DNA of 64,000 nt from Peromyscus leucopus (Eukaryota > Chordata > Mammalia > Rodentia > Cricetidae): positions 438,001 through 502,000 of the forward strand of contig NC_051069.1 of the NCBI RefSeq assembly GCF_004664715.2, in the 5' to 3' direction. The translations under genes were made by a program, and so were the position numbers. Numbering within the stretch: position 1 is the stretch's first letter; each line of letters opens with the position of its first letter. The notes below the pieces were generated by a model. It was not told where the DNA came from and made no database searches. It saw nothing but the letters and a program-made list of their open reading frames with translations. This document shows, piece by piece, positions 55,146-64,000 of the stretch.

Positions 55146-55879
55146 ATTTAAATAAAAAAAAATAAGTCTGAGGTTCAGTCCTCAGCTCCCTCCCAAAAAA
55201 AATTAATGCTGAATATAAGATGCTTTTAAAATACTGGTTATATTTTTAGATCTGACCTTAGCCAAAAGTGAGTGGTTATATTTTTAGGAAAATGCTTAGA
55301 TAGATCAAGAGCAGAAGAGAAATCCTTTGGAACTATAATGAAGAGAAAGGAAAACGGGCTCATAAAGAGTTAAAGTTCTAGACCCAGCTCATGCCTGGGG
55401 TAACTGTCAGCCTTCAGTGGCCTGCAACTTTTGTTCTAAAGGGCCCTGAACAGGGAAGACAAGAGGCAGAGTAAGCCCACATGGGCAGTATATGATGCTG
55501 GACTTTGCATAAAGCAAGAAATCTCCAAACAGCCCATGTCCTGGATGAGTGGATCAGAACACAATCTACCCATGAGAAAAGATGGTAAGGAATTGCCTGC
55601 CTTGGTTTTGACCATAGAGACCAAGAAATGATTTGCTCTTGATAAATCAAAACTATAAGTCCACTCTCAAGTGGTAATAGGATTTACAAACTCTGAATGT
55701 TCTGAAAAAAAATGCAAGCAAAATTTTTTATTCTGATTAATATTAGGTTGGTGGTGCTTCACATACTTTTGAGAAATGGAACCATACCTCTCAAATTCAG
55801 TTTCACCTGAATACCAGAAGTGGGTGTGAGTACAATAACAAAAAGAAGGCTATAGATTCATTTCTCTGATGAGTACAGG
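55146..55879. other. Unique AT-rich DNA
   Basis: Minus-strand frames at 55414-55650 have no domain. No repeat is recognised. Confidence 0.4.
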
Positions 55880-56064
55880 CATAACACATTTTAATGAAGT
55901 ACTTGTGAACTGAATTCAGGAACACATTGGGAAGATAATACACCATCATCAAGTTGGTTTCACCCCCAGATTGCAAGGATGGTTCAATATCCGAAAATCA
56001 GCTGATGTAATGCAGCACATCAACAGACTCAAAGAACAGAATTCCTATTATTATCATCTTAGTT

Positions 56065-57005
56065 TTGTTTCCTGTTGCTGTCAGAAAATACCCTAGCAGA
56101 GGACATAAAGGAGAAAGGGTTTGTTTAGCTCACAATTCTAGGTTAGAGTCCACCCTATCAGAGATGTCAAGATGGCAGGAACTCTTTTTTTTTTTTTTTT
56201 TTTTTTAAAGATTTATTTATTATGTATACAGTGTTCTGTCTGCATATACACCTGCATGTCAGAAGAGGGCACCAGATCTTATAATGGATGGTTGCTGGGA
56301 ATTGAACTCATGACCTCTGGAAGAACAGCCAGTGCTTTTAACCTCTGAGCCATCTCTCCAGCTCACATGGTTATCATACCAGGTCTCTAGGTAAGCAGGA
56401 GTCTGGTTGGAGATAAAGTAGTTCTCTACGGGACTGGGCTAGACCTCTGTTGCTCTGTAATTTTTTTTTGTTTGTTTGTTTTTGTTTTTTTGTTTTTTGC
56501 AGCAAGTATTACCTTTGTCCAGCTAGGTGGTGACCTTTCCCCCTTGCGCCCGGGCCATTGTAGAGCCCTGGATCCACAGGTGCCTAGTCCTTGTCAATCA
56601 TCTCTCTATGTGTGTGCTGCCATGGGGGGGGGGATGCAGAGGAGATAATCTCTCTGCCCTAAGGACTTTATTGAAGTATACCATGTACCCATTAAAAAAA
56701 GGTAGCATGAAAAAAAAAAAAAAGGCAGGAACTCTTGAAGCAGCTCGTCGTGACATCCAGAGTAAGACGACAGCAGAGAGCAGAGAATTCACGTGTGCCT
56801 GCTTGTGCTCATCTGGCTCGGTTTGTTTTTCAGGTGGTCCAGGGACTAGCCCAGGAAATGGAGTGACTCCCACCTGCAGGGAGTCTTCCCACCTCAATTA
56901 ATCCAAGTGAGAAACTCCTTCACAACCTGATCTAGACAAGTTTCCCCTGGGACCTCCTCCCAGGTGATTCTAGATTATGCCAAGTTGACAGTTAAAACTG
57001 ACCAT
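56065..57005 (+). repeat. Rodent medium-reiteration repeat inside the L1, itself split
   Basis: 'tcctgttgctgtcagaaaat' opens it and 'tatgccaagttgacagttaa' closes it, the known ends of a common rodent repeat. The unit at 56187-56723 interrupts it. Confidence 0.7.
56187..56723 (+). mobile_element. 537-bp retrocopy with antisense B2 at its left end
   Basis: The unit is bounded by the 13-bp duplication ggcaggaactctt at 56174-56186 and 56724-56736. Its right end is a run of 14 A (56710-56723) preceded by ATTAAA about 15 bases upstream, as in a processed plus-strand transcript. The left end is a complement B2 (about 56187-56365) beginning with poly(T). The middle (56366-56709) matches no repeat I know, so it is the retrocopied part of an unidentified RNA. 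The alternative is a minus-strand RNA ending in B2 and carrying upstream sequence. A 124-codon frame that starts inside it (56527-56901) is not meaningful. Confidence 0.75.
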
Positions 57006-57329
57006 CACAATCATGTCAATAGCTGCAGAAAAGGCCTCTGATGAAGTGGAACATTCACCCTTACAATAAAAGCCCGGATGGAACCAAGAACGGAAGGGAC
57101 AGACCTCGACAGAAAACAGACTATCTGGGACAAACCAATTGGGGGAAACAGAATTTGTGGAACAAGACAAGATTATTCACTGTCTGCGTTATCCTCCTAA
57201 GATTTGAAGTCTTAGTGGGAGCAATAAGAAAGGGAACAAGGTAAAGGGTTACAAACAGGAAAGGAAGAAGTCAGATTATCCGTATGTGCAGATTACACAA
57301 TCCTATAAAAGACTGTAAAGACAAATCAG

Positions 57330-57415
57330 TCAGCCTGCTCTACAGAGAGAGTTCCAGCACAGCCAGGGCTACACAGAGAAACCCTGTCCTGAAAAACCAA
57401 AACAAAACCCTACAC
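57330..57415 (+). mobile_element. B1 3' fragment
   Basis: 'cagcctgctctacagagaga' and 'cagagaaaccctgtcctgaa' show only the 3' half of a B1. Confidence 0.75.
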
Positions 57416-57473
57416 CAGAAAACTCTCAGACAAACATTTTCAGCAAAGTATCACTATAAAAAATTGACATATA

Positions 57474-57619
57474 GCCGGGCGTTGGTGGCGCACGCCTTTA
57501 ATCCCAGCACTCGGGAGGCAGAGCCAGGCGGATCTCTGTGAGTTCGAGGCCAGCCTGGGCTACCAAGTGAGCTCCAGGAAAGGCGCAAAGCTACACAGAG
57601 AAACCCTGTCTCGAAAAAC

Positions 57620-57660
<41 letters not shown>
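57474..57660 (+). mobile_element. Young full-length B1 with 43-base poly(A)
   Basis: The full sequence runs from 'gccgggcgttggtggcgcac' to 'accctgtctcgaaaaacc' and a pure A tail. The duplication aaattgacatata lies at 57461-57473 and 57661-57673. It is near the likely consensus and one of the youngest insertions in the window. Confidence 0.97.
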
Positions 57661-57667
<7 letters not shown>

Positions 57668-57769
57668 CATATAAAAATCAGTAGGTTTACCACATACCAG
57701 TAATGAACTTGGCAAAAAAGAAGAAAAGAAAAAGCTTTAATTTATCATAGCTTCAAATAAACCCGTAAG

Positions 57770-57983
57770 GGCGGGGGAAAGGGCACTGGCTGTAGAGTAG
57801 GTGCTGTGCAGTGAGCACCTGAGTCTGAGCTCTAGCACTCACACTGAGACATTTTAAAAAGTCTAGCAGAACTGGGGAGCTCTTGGTTCAGGGAGAGACC
57901 TTATCTCAGAAAACAACATGGAGAGAGATTGCAGAAGAAACCCGACTTCCACTTCTGGCCTCCCCACACATGCACACACAGGT

Positions 57984-58027
<44 letters not shown>

Positions 58028-58050
58028 CACATACACACAAAATAATAACA
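57770..58050 (+). mobile_element. B3-type SINE with (CA)n end
   Basis: 'gggcggggggaaagggcactg'-like head region and 'cacctgagtctgagctctag' as B box, ending in a CA tract at 57985-58027. The copy is diverged and its left edge is uncertain. Confidence 0.6.
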
Positions 58051-58189
58051 ATAATAATAGTTACTAGTAGTAAACATAAGGTACGAAATACTCCATAATG
58101 AAACATTTAAAACTTGGGGAAATTAAAGGAGATAGCAGAAGGTGGAAAGAACTCACATGCACACGGACTGGCAAAATCAATACTGGAAA

Positions 58190-58350
58190 ACTGGGGCTGG
58201 TGAGATGGCTTAGTGGCTAAGGGAGCTTGCCACCAAGTCTGAAGGCCTGAGTTCAGTCCCCAGAGCCCACAGGATGGCCTGAGAAAACTGACTCCTGCAA
58301 GCTATCCTCTGACCTTCAATGAGTGCTGTGGGACTCTCGTACACACACAC
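58190..58350 (+). mobile_element. B3-type SINE
   Basis: 'ggggctggtgagatggctta' is a clear head, with 'ggcctgagttcagtccccag' as B box and a short CA end. Confidence 0.88.
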
Positions 58351-58854
58351 AAAGTTTATTTTAAACGACTTTGAAAAATGACTATATAACTAAAATCAAT
58401 TTATAGATTCAATGCAATCTCCATAAAAATTCCAGTGGTGTCATTTACAGAGAAGCATTTAAAGTGCGAAGATTTGTATGAAAATGCAAAAGATCCTAGC
58501 AGCCAATTCTGAGGACAGAGAGCAATGCTGGAGGGATCGCTTAAATCTGATCCCGAGTTACACTATAGAACCATTGTAAGAAAAATGACATAGAGACCAG
58601 AGGAACGGAACGGAAGACTCATAAATAAGCCTGCAGAGTTAATGACATCTAATTTTTGACAAAGGTGCTAAAGACATGCATTGCAGAGGACAGCCACTTC
58701 AATGAATGTTCTGGGAAAACTGTATATCTACCTGTAAAATAATGCAACTAGACATAAATCAACACACACACACACTCAGTTCAAAATGGATCAAAGGCCT
58801 AGATTGCTTGAGGAAAACATAAACAAAACACTTTAAGATACTGGCAGAGGCAAG

Positions 58855-59080
58855 GGCTTGCTGTAAAGGATTCTAAAAGCACAGCTAATACTTCCAGAGG
58901 ACCCGGGTTTAGTTTCCAGCATCCACGTGGTGGTTCACAACCATCTCTAACTCCAGTTCAGGGGATTTAATGCCCTCTTCTGGCCTCCACTGGGACCAGA
59001 CACACAAGTGGTGAACAGACACACATGTAGGCAAAGCACCCATATACTCAAAATTATATAATAATAAAAAATTAATAATA
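58855..59080 (+). mobile_element. B2/B3-type SINE
   Basis: 'acgtggtggttcacaaccat' and 'ggatttaatgccctcttctg' belong to the B2/B3 body. The head is diverged. Confidence 0.75.
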
Positions 59081-59432
59081 ATAGTAATTCTAAAAATTGA
59101 CGAAGGGAAATTTAAAATATTTCTGTACCTCGAAGCAAACAACAGATTGAAAAGACAGCTTACAGAATGGAAGAAAATCTTTGCCAACTATATACCTGAG
59201 GGGGAAGTAATACCTAGATTTTATATATATAAAAAAAAAACCTCCAAAAATAAAAAAAAACCAATCATTCTATCAGTAAATGACCTAATGAGCTGAGTAG
59301 ACATTTCTCAAAAGATGAAACACAAATGATCCACAAATGTATGAAAAACTGTTCAACATCCTTTGCCTTCACATTAACCGTGCTGAGATTCCATCCCACT
59401 CCATCAGGAGTGGCTATTCTCAAGGAGACAAA

Positions 59433-59535
59433 GCTGGACGGGCAGTGGTGGTGCACACCTTTAATCCCAGCATGCAGCAGAGGCAGACAGATCTTTGTGA
59501 GTTCAAGGCTAGCCTGGTCTACATAGAGAGACTTG
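59433..59535 (+). mobile_element. B1 SINE, 3'-truncated
   Basis: 'ctggacgggcagtggtggtg' to 'caaggctagcctggtctaca', then lost. Confidence 0.85.
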
Positions 59536-59689
59536 AGGGGGAAAGGTGTGAGAAAAGAAGGATTCTCAATACAGAAATCAGTATGGAGGCTTCTCCAAAA
59601 CACAAAGTAGAGCTACCCATGTTCCACTTGTATCCCCCGGGTAGATGTCTGAAGGAAACTAAGCCTGCACATCCATATATTTTGTTTTG

Positions 59690-59885
59690 TTTTGAGTTTG
59701 TCTTTTATGTATGTGGCGTTTTACCTATATGTATGAATACACATGTATGCATTGCCTGTGGAGGCCAGAAGAGGGAGTCCGTACCCCTGGAGCCTTCAGA
59801 TGGCTGTGAGCCACCACATGAGTGCTGGGAATCGCCCTCTGGACTCTTTCAGTGCTACTAGCAGCTGAGTCCTCCCCCCAGCTCC
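59690..59885 (-). mobile_element. B3-type SINE
   Basis: Complement 'tggaggccagaagagggagt', 'tggctgtgagccaccacatg' and head 'agctgagtcctccccccag'. Confidence 0.7.
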
Positions 59886-60303
59886 TGCACACCCACATTG
59901 ATTGCTGCACTATTTGAAATGGTGAAGATATGGAAGCAGCCTAGAAATCCACTAACATGTGCTTGGGTAAGGAAAATGTGGTAAACAAGCTCAACAGAGG
60001 GCTTTCTTCAGCTGTAAGAAGAATAAAACCTACGTGATTTGCAGGAAAATACATGGACCTGGTGATCACTATGTTAAGCAAAATAAGCCAGAGTTAGAAA
60101 GACAGACATATATTGCATGTTTTTTTTTTATATGCGAAGTCTAGAGTAAGGATTATGGGGGAAAGGTGGGCAGGATAAGAAAGGGCAGTGGGGGAAACTG
60201 ATCCCCCCAAACTCTGAGAATACTAGCGGAAAACATGAACACTTAATAAAAGCAAGGCACGAGGAAACATCACACCGTGCATCAGTCTTAAAAATCTTGT
60301 TGA

Positions 60304-60462
60304 GGAGGCTGCAGAGTTGGCTCCGTGGTTAAGAGCACTTGTTGTAAAAGACCAGGGTTCTAGTCCCAGCACCCACATGGAGGCACCGGGCATGTGTGTG
60401 GCGCACAGACATACGTGCAGGCAAAGCACCTATATGAATAAAATAAATATATAAAAAGAACA
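60304..60462 (+). mobile_element. B2-type SINE
   Basis: 'gaggctgcagagttggctcc' (head), 'ggttctagtcccagcaccca' (B box) and an ATAAA tail. Confidence 0.8.
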
Positions 60463-60531
60463 AAAAATTCTTGTTGGAAAGATTCAAAAAAGCTTGAGAT
60501 AGAAAATTTTCCTAACAGAGTATAAAATAAG

Positions 60532-60698
60532 AGCTGGGTGTGGTGGTGTAGACCTGTAACCTCAGCACTTAGGAGGCTGAGGCTGGAGGATTATAAGTTC
60601 AAACACCAGCCAAGACTACAAAAACAAAAAAACAAAGGAGGAGGAAGAAGAGGAGGAGGAAAAAGAGGAGGAGGAGGAAGAGGAGGAGGAGGAGGAGA
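60532..60698 (+). mobile_element. B1 SINE with (GGA)n tail
   Basis: 'gctgggtgtggtggtgtaga' through 'agttcaaacaccagccaaga' is an old B1, followed by a tail that grew into a GGA/GAA purine tract (60637-60698). Confidence 0.75.
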
Positions 60699-60734
60699 TA
60701 AACATGTTCAGAAAACTTTTTATTTTGCACAGGG

Positions 60735-60965
60735 CTTCAGTATGTAGCTTTAAATTTGCTCTGTATCTCAGGTTGGCTTCAAACACACAATCCTCCTGCC
60801 TCAGCCTCTCAAGTGCTGGAATTAGAAGTGTGCGCCACCATAGCCCCTGAGGTTTGAATTTACCTGTATGGTCACACGTACTAAAGCTTGTTGCTGGGAC
60901 CGAACTAGGGCCATGTGTGGGGAGGACTGCACTTCACCTGTGAGCTGTGCCTTGAAGCCCCTGGT
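60735..60965 (-). mobile_element. B4-like SINE
   Basis: Complement B1 part 'ctcaggttggcttcaaacac' and 'gaagtgtgcgccaccatagc', then an ID-like part 'gctgggaccgaactagggcc'. Confidence 0.6.
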
Positions 60966-61564
60966 ACTTGCGGTCCCCGTTTGGCGTCCCTTTGATTCAA
61001 CCTAAAGTACTTCTTTTAGGATAGTTTTCTAGGAATAAACTCTCAGGCTTGTGTGCTTATTTGCCAGTGTTGAAACATATACCTCGTTATAGAAGAATAG
61101 TTTCGTACTTAAAGGATTTTGGAGGATGTGAAGGAAAAGAAAAGATTCAATGAGGAAAAAGAGAGAAAGAGGGAAGAAAGAAAGAAGAAAACCTCGCAGC
61201 CCGGCTAGATAGTGCCGTTTTTCCTCAGTGATTAGTCAGGCTGCTTTCAACTCGGCCCTAGCTATGACTTCCTGTTCCCATCCCGCCTGGAGGTCAACCA
61301 GGCGGCAGTGTGTGGAGTCTTCTCAGACCTTTTCTCCCGCGTGTCCCATTATCATGGGAGAGCACTATCCCCTTGGCAGGTCTCTAGTGTCGTAGATAAA
61401 AAAACTTAAAACCGACCCAGAAGGAAACTTGAGGACAATGTTATTGGAGTTTGAGAGAAAGACACGGGGCAGGCGGGCTGGGGTGGGCAGGCGGGCTGCA
61501 GAAAAGTGGGGCTGGACACGAAGGGAGAAAGTTGTCCTTTGTAAGCCAGGGTTCAGGGAAAGCT
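60966..61564. other. Unique non-coding DNA
   Basis: A GA-rich patch at 61130-61190 is followed by a moderately CpG-rich unique stretch. No gene is recognised. Confidence 0.4.
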
Positions 61565-61596
61565 GTGTGTGCGTGCGTGCATGCGTGCGTGCGTGC

Positions 61597-61632
<36 letters not shown>
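61565..61632 (+). repeat. (GT/GC)n microsatellite
   Basis: It starts as GTGC/GTGCAT repeats and becomes pure GT. Alternating purine-pyrimidine sequence of this kind is Z-DNA-prone. Confidence 0.95.
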
Positions 61633-61634
<2 letters not shown>

Positions 61635-62167
61635 CAAGAAGCTTGGGATTTTAGGCAGTGTCCAAAAGAGGGAGACGGAAGGAGGAAACAGAGAAAAGTC
61701 TGCACTTTCTGGGCAGTGAGCCGGCTTGGCAGTGGGGGTCTGCACCAACTACAAGGGATGAGCTCAAGGAGGACATAAGCTCGGATCTCATTAAGGAGGT
61801 GGTTGCTCCCTCTTCAGAAGGACTCGGTTTATTTTCAGCTTCTGGCTTCAGGCTGTCCCCCTGAGGTTGTAAAACAGGATTTTCTCCTTATCCCAGGAGG
61901 TCTTGGAGGCGCCTGCTGTCTTCAGAAAAGGGCGTTATCAACCACTGCCGCCATTTGGAAGAGGCAACTGACCATCAACCATCCTATTTCAATTCTAGCA
62001 ACGAGCAGTTCTGATATTTCCCCCTTCCTTAAAATTTGTGTCTTTCCAGCACATGGGGCTCCGAAGCTGACTGAAGGAAGGGTCCATCTTCAATGGCCTT
62101 CAAACTTGTTAATTTCTAACTAGCTACCTAACTTTCCAGGTCTGCATGATGTGTGTGGCTTTCTAGT

Positions 62168-62168
<1 letters not shown>
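61633..62168. other. Unique non-coding DNA
   Basis: The 96- and 106-codon plus frames (61429-61719, 61803-62123) show no domain, and the first is partly GT repeat. Confidence 0.4.

Positions 62169-62219
<51 letters not shown>
62169..62219 (+). repeat. (GT)n microsatellite
   Basis: About 25 GT units. Confidence 0.97.
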
Positions 62220-62220
<1 letters not shown>

Positions 62221-62698
62221 GCAGTTCTGGTTGATTTGTTTTGTTGCCCTGGGGACTGGACACAAATGCTTCATATTCACACAAGTGCTGCCACCAAGCC
62301 TTTGAATGCCCAAAGAAATTCCTGTTCTGTCTTTCCCAGGCTTACAGTGTGTCTGTTTTTATGTATTTTTGCCTCAGTTGAAATTTTCAGTTGCTCACAG
62401 CAGTAAGAGGTGATTAATTGTCCACTGTTTTCAGGGAAAGCCTCTTGCACAATGGCCTGCCTGCCAGGAGTAAGTCTGGTCTGGACAACAAAGGCAAAGG
62501 CTTGCATCTTCCTTCCGAGCACGGACAACATGGCTTATGAAGAGGACCTGTTTTTTTTCCTGAGACCCAGAGTCCCACATTGAGAAAGTCACTGATGTCT
62601 TCAGGTTTACCAGCAAGCCAGGAAAAAGGTCAAGGGTGAGGAAGAGTCACGTGAGCATCCCTATACTGTTTTTTTCCTTCGGTGGTGTGTCTGGACAC
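62220..62698. other. Unique non-coding DNA
   Basis: Nothing is recognised. Confidence 0.4.
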
Positions 62699-62717
62699 AG
62701 ACACAGACACACACGCA

Positions 62718-62763
<46 letters not shown>
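62699..62763 (+). repeat. (CA)n microsatellite
   Basis: CA repeats with a few GC variants. Confidence 0.95.
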
Positions 62764-62764
<1 letters not shown>

Positions 62765-62772
62765 CCTAACTT

Positions 62773-62878
62773 GTATGTGGAGGTCAGAGAACAACTTTCA
62801 GATCTCTGTATAGAGGTCAGAGAACAATTCTCTGGACTCTGTATGAAGGTTAGAGGAGAACTTTTGGGAGCTGTTCTC
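62773..62878 (+). repeat. Three tandem copies of a 33-35-bp B3-derived unit
   Basis: 'gtatgtggaggtcagagaac', 'gtatagaggtcagagaacaa' and 'gtatgaaggttagaggagaa' start at 62773, 62808 and 62841. The unit resembles the B3 segment 'aggtcagagaacaactt', so a SINE piece has been tandemly amplified next to the CA tract. Confidence 0.75.
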
Positions 62879-63129
62879 ACTTTTCACCTTGTAATGGGGT
62901 CTTTTGTTTGTACCGCTGCTCAGTGTCCTTTAGGATAGCCTGGGAGACTTAATTAAATCGGTGACAATTTTCTAGTTCCGGAAAAAGCTGATTTCAACAT
63001 TTTTCTCTCTTAATCCATAGGTAATTTTATAATGGGAGAAACTACTGATTCCGGCACATAGAGTTTGCCAGCCCAGCCCAATCAGCAAACCCCGGGTCCC
63101 AAAGAGGGATTCTGGGGCAAAACACAAGA
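62879..63129. other. Unique non-coding DNA
   Basis: Nothing is recognised. Confidence 0.4.
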
Positions 63130-63338
63130 CAGGGGTCAGAGAGATGCTCAGCAATTCACAGCACTTGCTGCCTTTCCAAAGCATCCAGGTTAGGTTCCCA
63201 ATACCCTCAGTAGCCTGTAATTCCAGTTCTAGGGGATCCAGATCCAGTGCCCTCTTCTAATCTCCACAGGAACCTGCATACACATGGTGTTCACATACAC
63301 ACAAACACACACACAATAATAACAACAATAATAAATCT
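63130..63338 (+). mobile_element. B3-type SINE
   Basis: 'ggggtcagagagatgctcag' (head), 'gttaggttcccaataccctc' (B box), 'ccctcttctaatctccacag' and a CA/AAT-rich tail, into which the next B1 is inserted. Confidence 0.8.
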
Positions 63339-63504
63339 TTTTTGTTTGTTGTTTTTGTTTTTTGAGACAGGATTTCTCTGTGTAGCCCTGGCTGTTCTGG
63401 AACTTGCTCTGTAGACCAGGCTGACCTTGAACTCACTGAGATCTGCCTGCCTCTGCCTCTCGTGTGCTGGGATTAAAGGCGTGCACTACCACCACCTGGC
63501 CAAT
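63339..63504 (-). mobile_element. B1 SINE
   Basis: Complement B1 'tgagacaggatttctctgtg', 'gtagaccaggctgaccttga' and 'attaaaggcgtgcactacca'. The words caacaataataaatct and caataataataaatct flank it, a target duplication in the B3 tail. Confidence 0.92.
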
Positions 63505-63639
63505 AATAATAAATCTAAGGAAAAAAATTAAGGTATCTAGATCCTGAAGAATGACCTTTAAGTTTGATTTCTGGCTTCAACATACACAGGCACATATCTA
63601 CACATGTAGAAACAAACACACACAAAACACACCAAAATA

Positions 63640-64000
63640 AGGGGAGACAAAAACACTGACAAAACTGAAGAGAGAAATACAGATTTTACATTAGTTTGAA
63701 ACTATAAAAAATGGTTAGAGCATCTACAGTAAAAAATCAATAAGAAAATAAAGTATTTTTGAGCGGCATAGACCACTTAGTCCTTTATAAACTAACCAGA
63801 TCCCCAGACACATGTCGAGCATTGCCTAACAACAACAGAATAGCTCGTCTGTCTTCTTCAGCATGATGGGAACATCCTCTACGACAGATCCTATCCCAGG
63901 CCACAGAACAGACTCCACACATTCTAAAAGATAAGATAATAGAAAGTTCATTCTCTGCTGTAACTTCACTACTGCGGGGGTGGCGTGGGGGGGAGACTTT
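63640..64000 (+). mobile_element. L1 relic (ORF2), continues past the window
   Basis: 'gagcattgcctaacaacaac', 'agaatagctcgtctgtcttc' and 'caggccacagaacagactcc' fit the ORF2 part encoding the endonuclease-to-RT linker region in old L1s. It is decayed and cut by the window end. Confidence 0.6.

Larger units (their letters stand above)
55880..60240 (+). mobile_element. Ancient L1 (ORF2) broken by at least eight later insertions
   Basis: Segments of L1 ORF2 appear in correct order: 'caaggatggttcaatatccg' (about 55977), 'atgtcaatagctgcagaaaa' (57013), 'ctataaaagactgtaaagac' (about 57303), 'accacataccagtaatgaac' (about 57690), 'attcaatgcaatctccataa' (about 58409), 'aaatggatcaaaggcctaga' (about 58784), 'gtagacatttctcaaaagat' (about 59297), and 'tgaagatatggaagcagcc' with 'ttaagcaaaataagccagag' (59920-60095). 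All are heavily mutated. Interruptions are at 56065-57005, 57330-57415, 57474-57660, 57770-58050, 58190-58350, 58855-59080, 59433-59535 and 59690-59885. Confidence 0.85.

Overview
This window is mammalian, specifically rodent, chromosomal DNA, and I find no host protein-coding gene in it. It is dense in rodent SINEs (B1, B2, B3/B4 and ID), it carries two copies of a short URR1-like hAT transposon, and it has long CA/GT, CT and ATTT microsatellites. Many B1 copies carry the tail variant reading 'ggaaaggcgcaaagctaca', a form I associate with cricetid rodents (deer mice, voles, hamsters) rather than Mus. That species call is an inference. No open frame is longer than about 200 codons, and none shows splice structure or a domain I recognise.

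Layout. Positions 1-2070 are unique DNA with old SINEs and an L1 relic. Positions 2071-8394 are a complete but broken class II (betaretrovirus/IAP-like) endogenous retrovirus on the minus strand. It has two 338-bp LTRs, a 6-bp target duplication (ctgata), gag, pro and pol remnants, a possible stub of env, and a B2 inserted in integrase. Positions 8.4-19.6 kb hold MaLR-like LTRs, nested insertions, a URR1 copy, old L1 pieces, a solo LTR (16648-17141) and a CT-rich tract. Positions 19.6-25.9 kb are mostly unique, except for a distinctive 1.1-kb minisatellite (23441-24565) built on a 21-bp unit that carries TGATGTCA again and again. A second solo LTR (25912-26453) has a perfect 6-bp duplication. 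Positions 26.5-43 kb are largely single-copy, with a few old repeats, a B1 fold-back palindrome (37845-37970) and several stretches that look like conserved non-coding elements. Positions 43-45.4 kb form a cluster of B1 elements in alternating orientation. Positions 45.4-55.8 kb are mostly single-copy, including a G-rich quadruplex-prone patch near 46.2 kb. Positions 55.9-60.2 kb are one ancient L1 whose ORF2 order is still readable, although at least eight younger insertions break it up, one of them a 537-bp retrocopy with poly(A) and a 13-bp duplication. Positions 60.3-64 kb hold SINEs, microsatellites and the start of another L1 ORF2 relic.

The content points to an intron or intergenic region. 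Nothing here amounts to a demonstrated new biological system. The items most worth checking are the TGATGTCA minisatellite, the retrocopy at 56187-56723, the env-like stub overlapping the end of pol in the provirus, and the candidate conserved non-coding elements.
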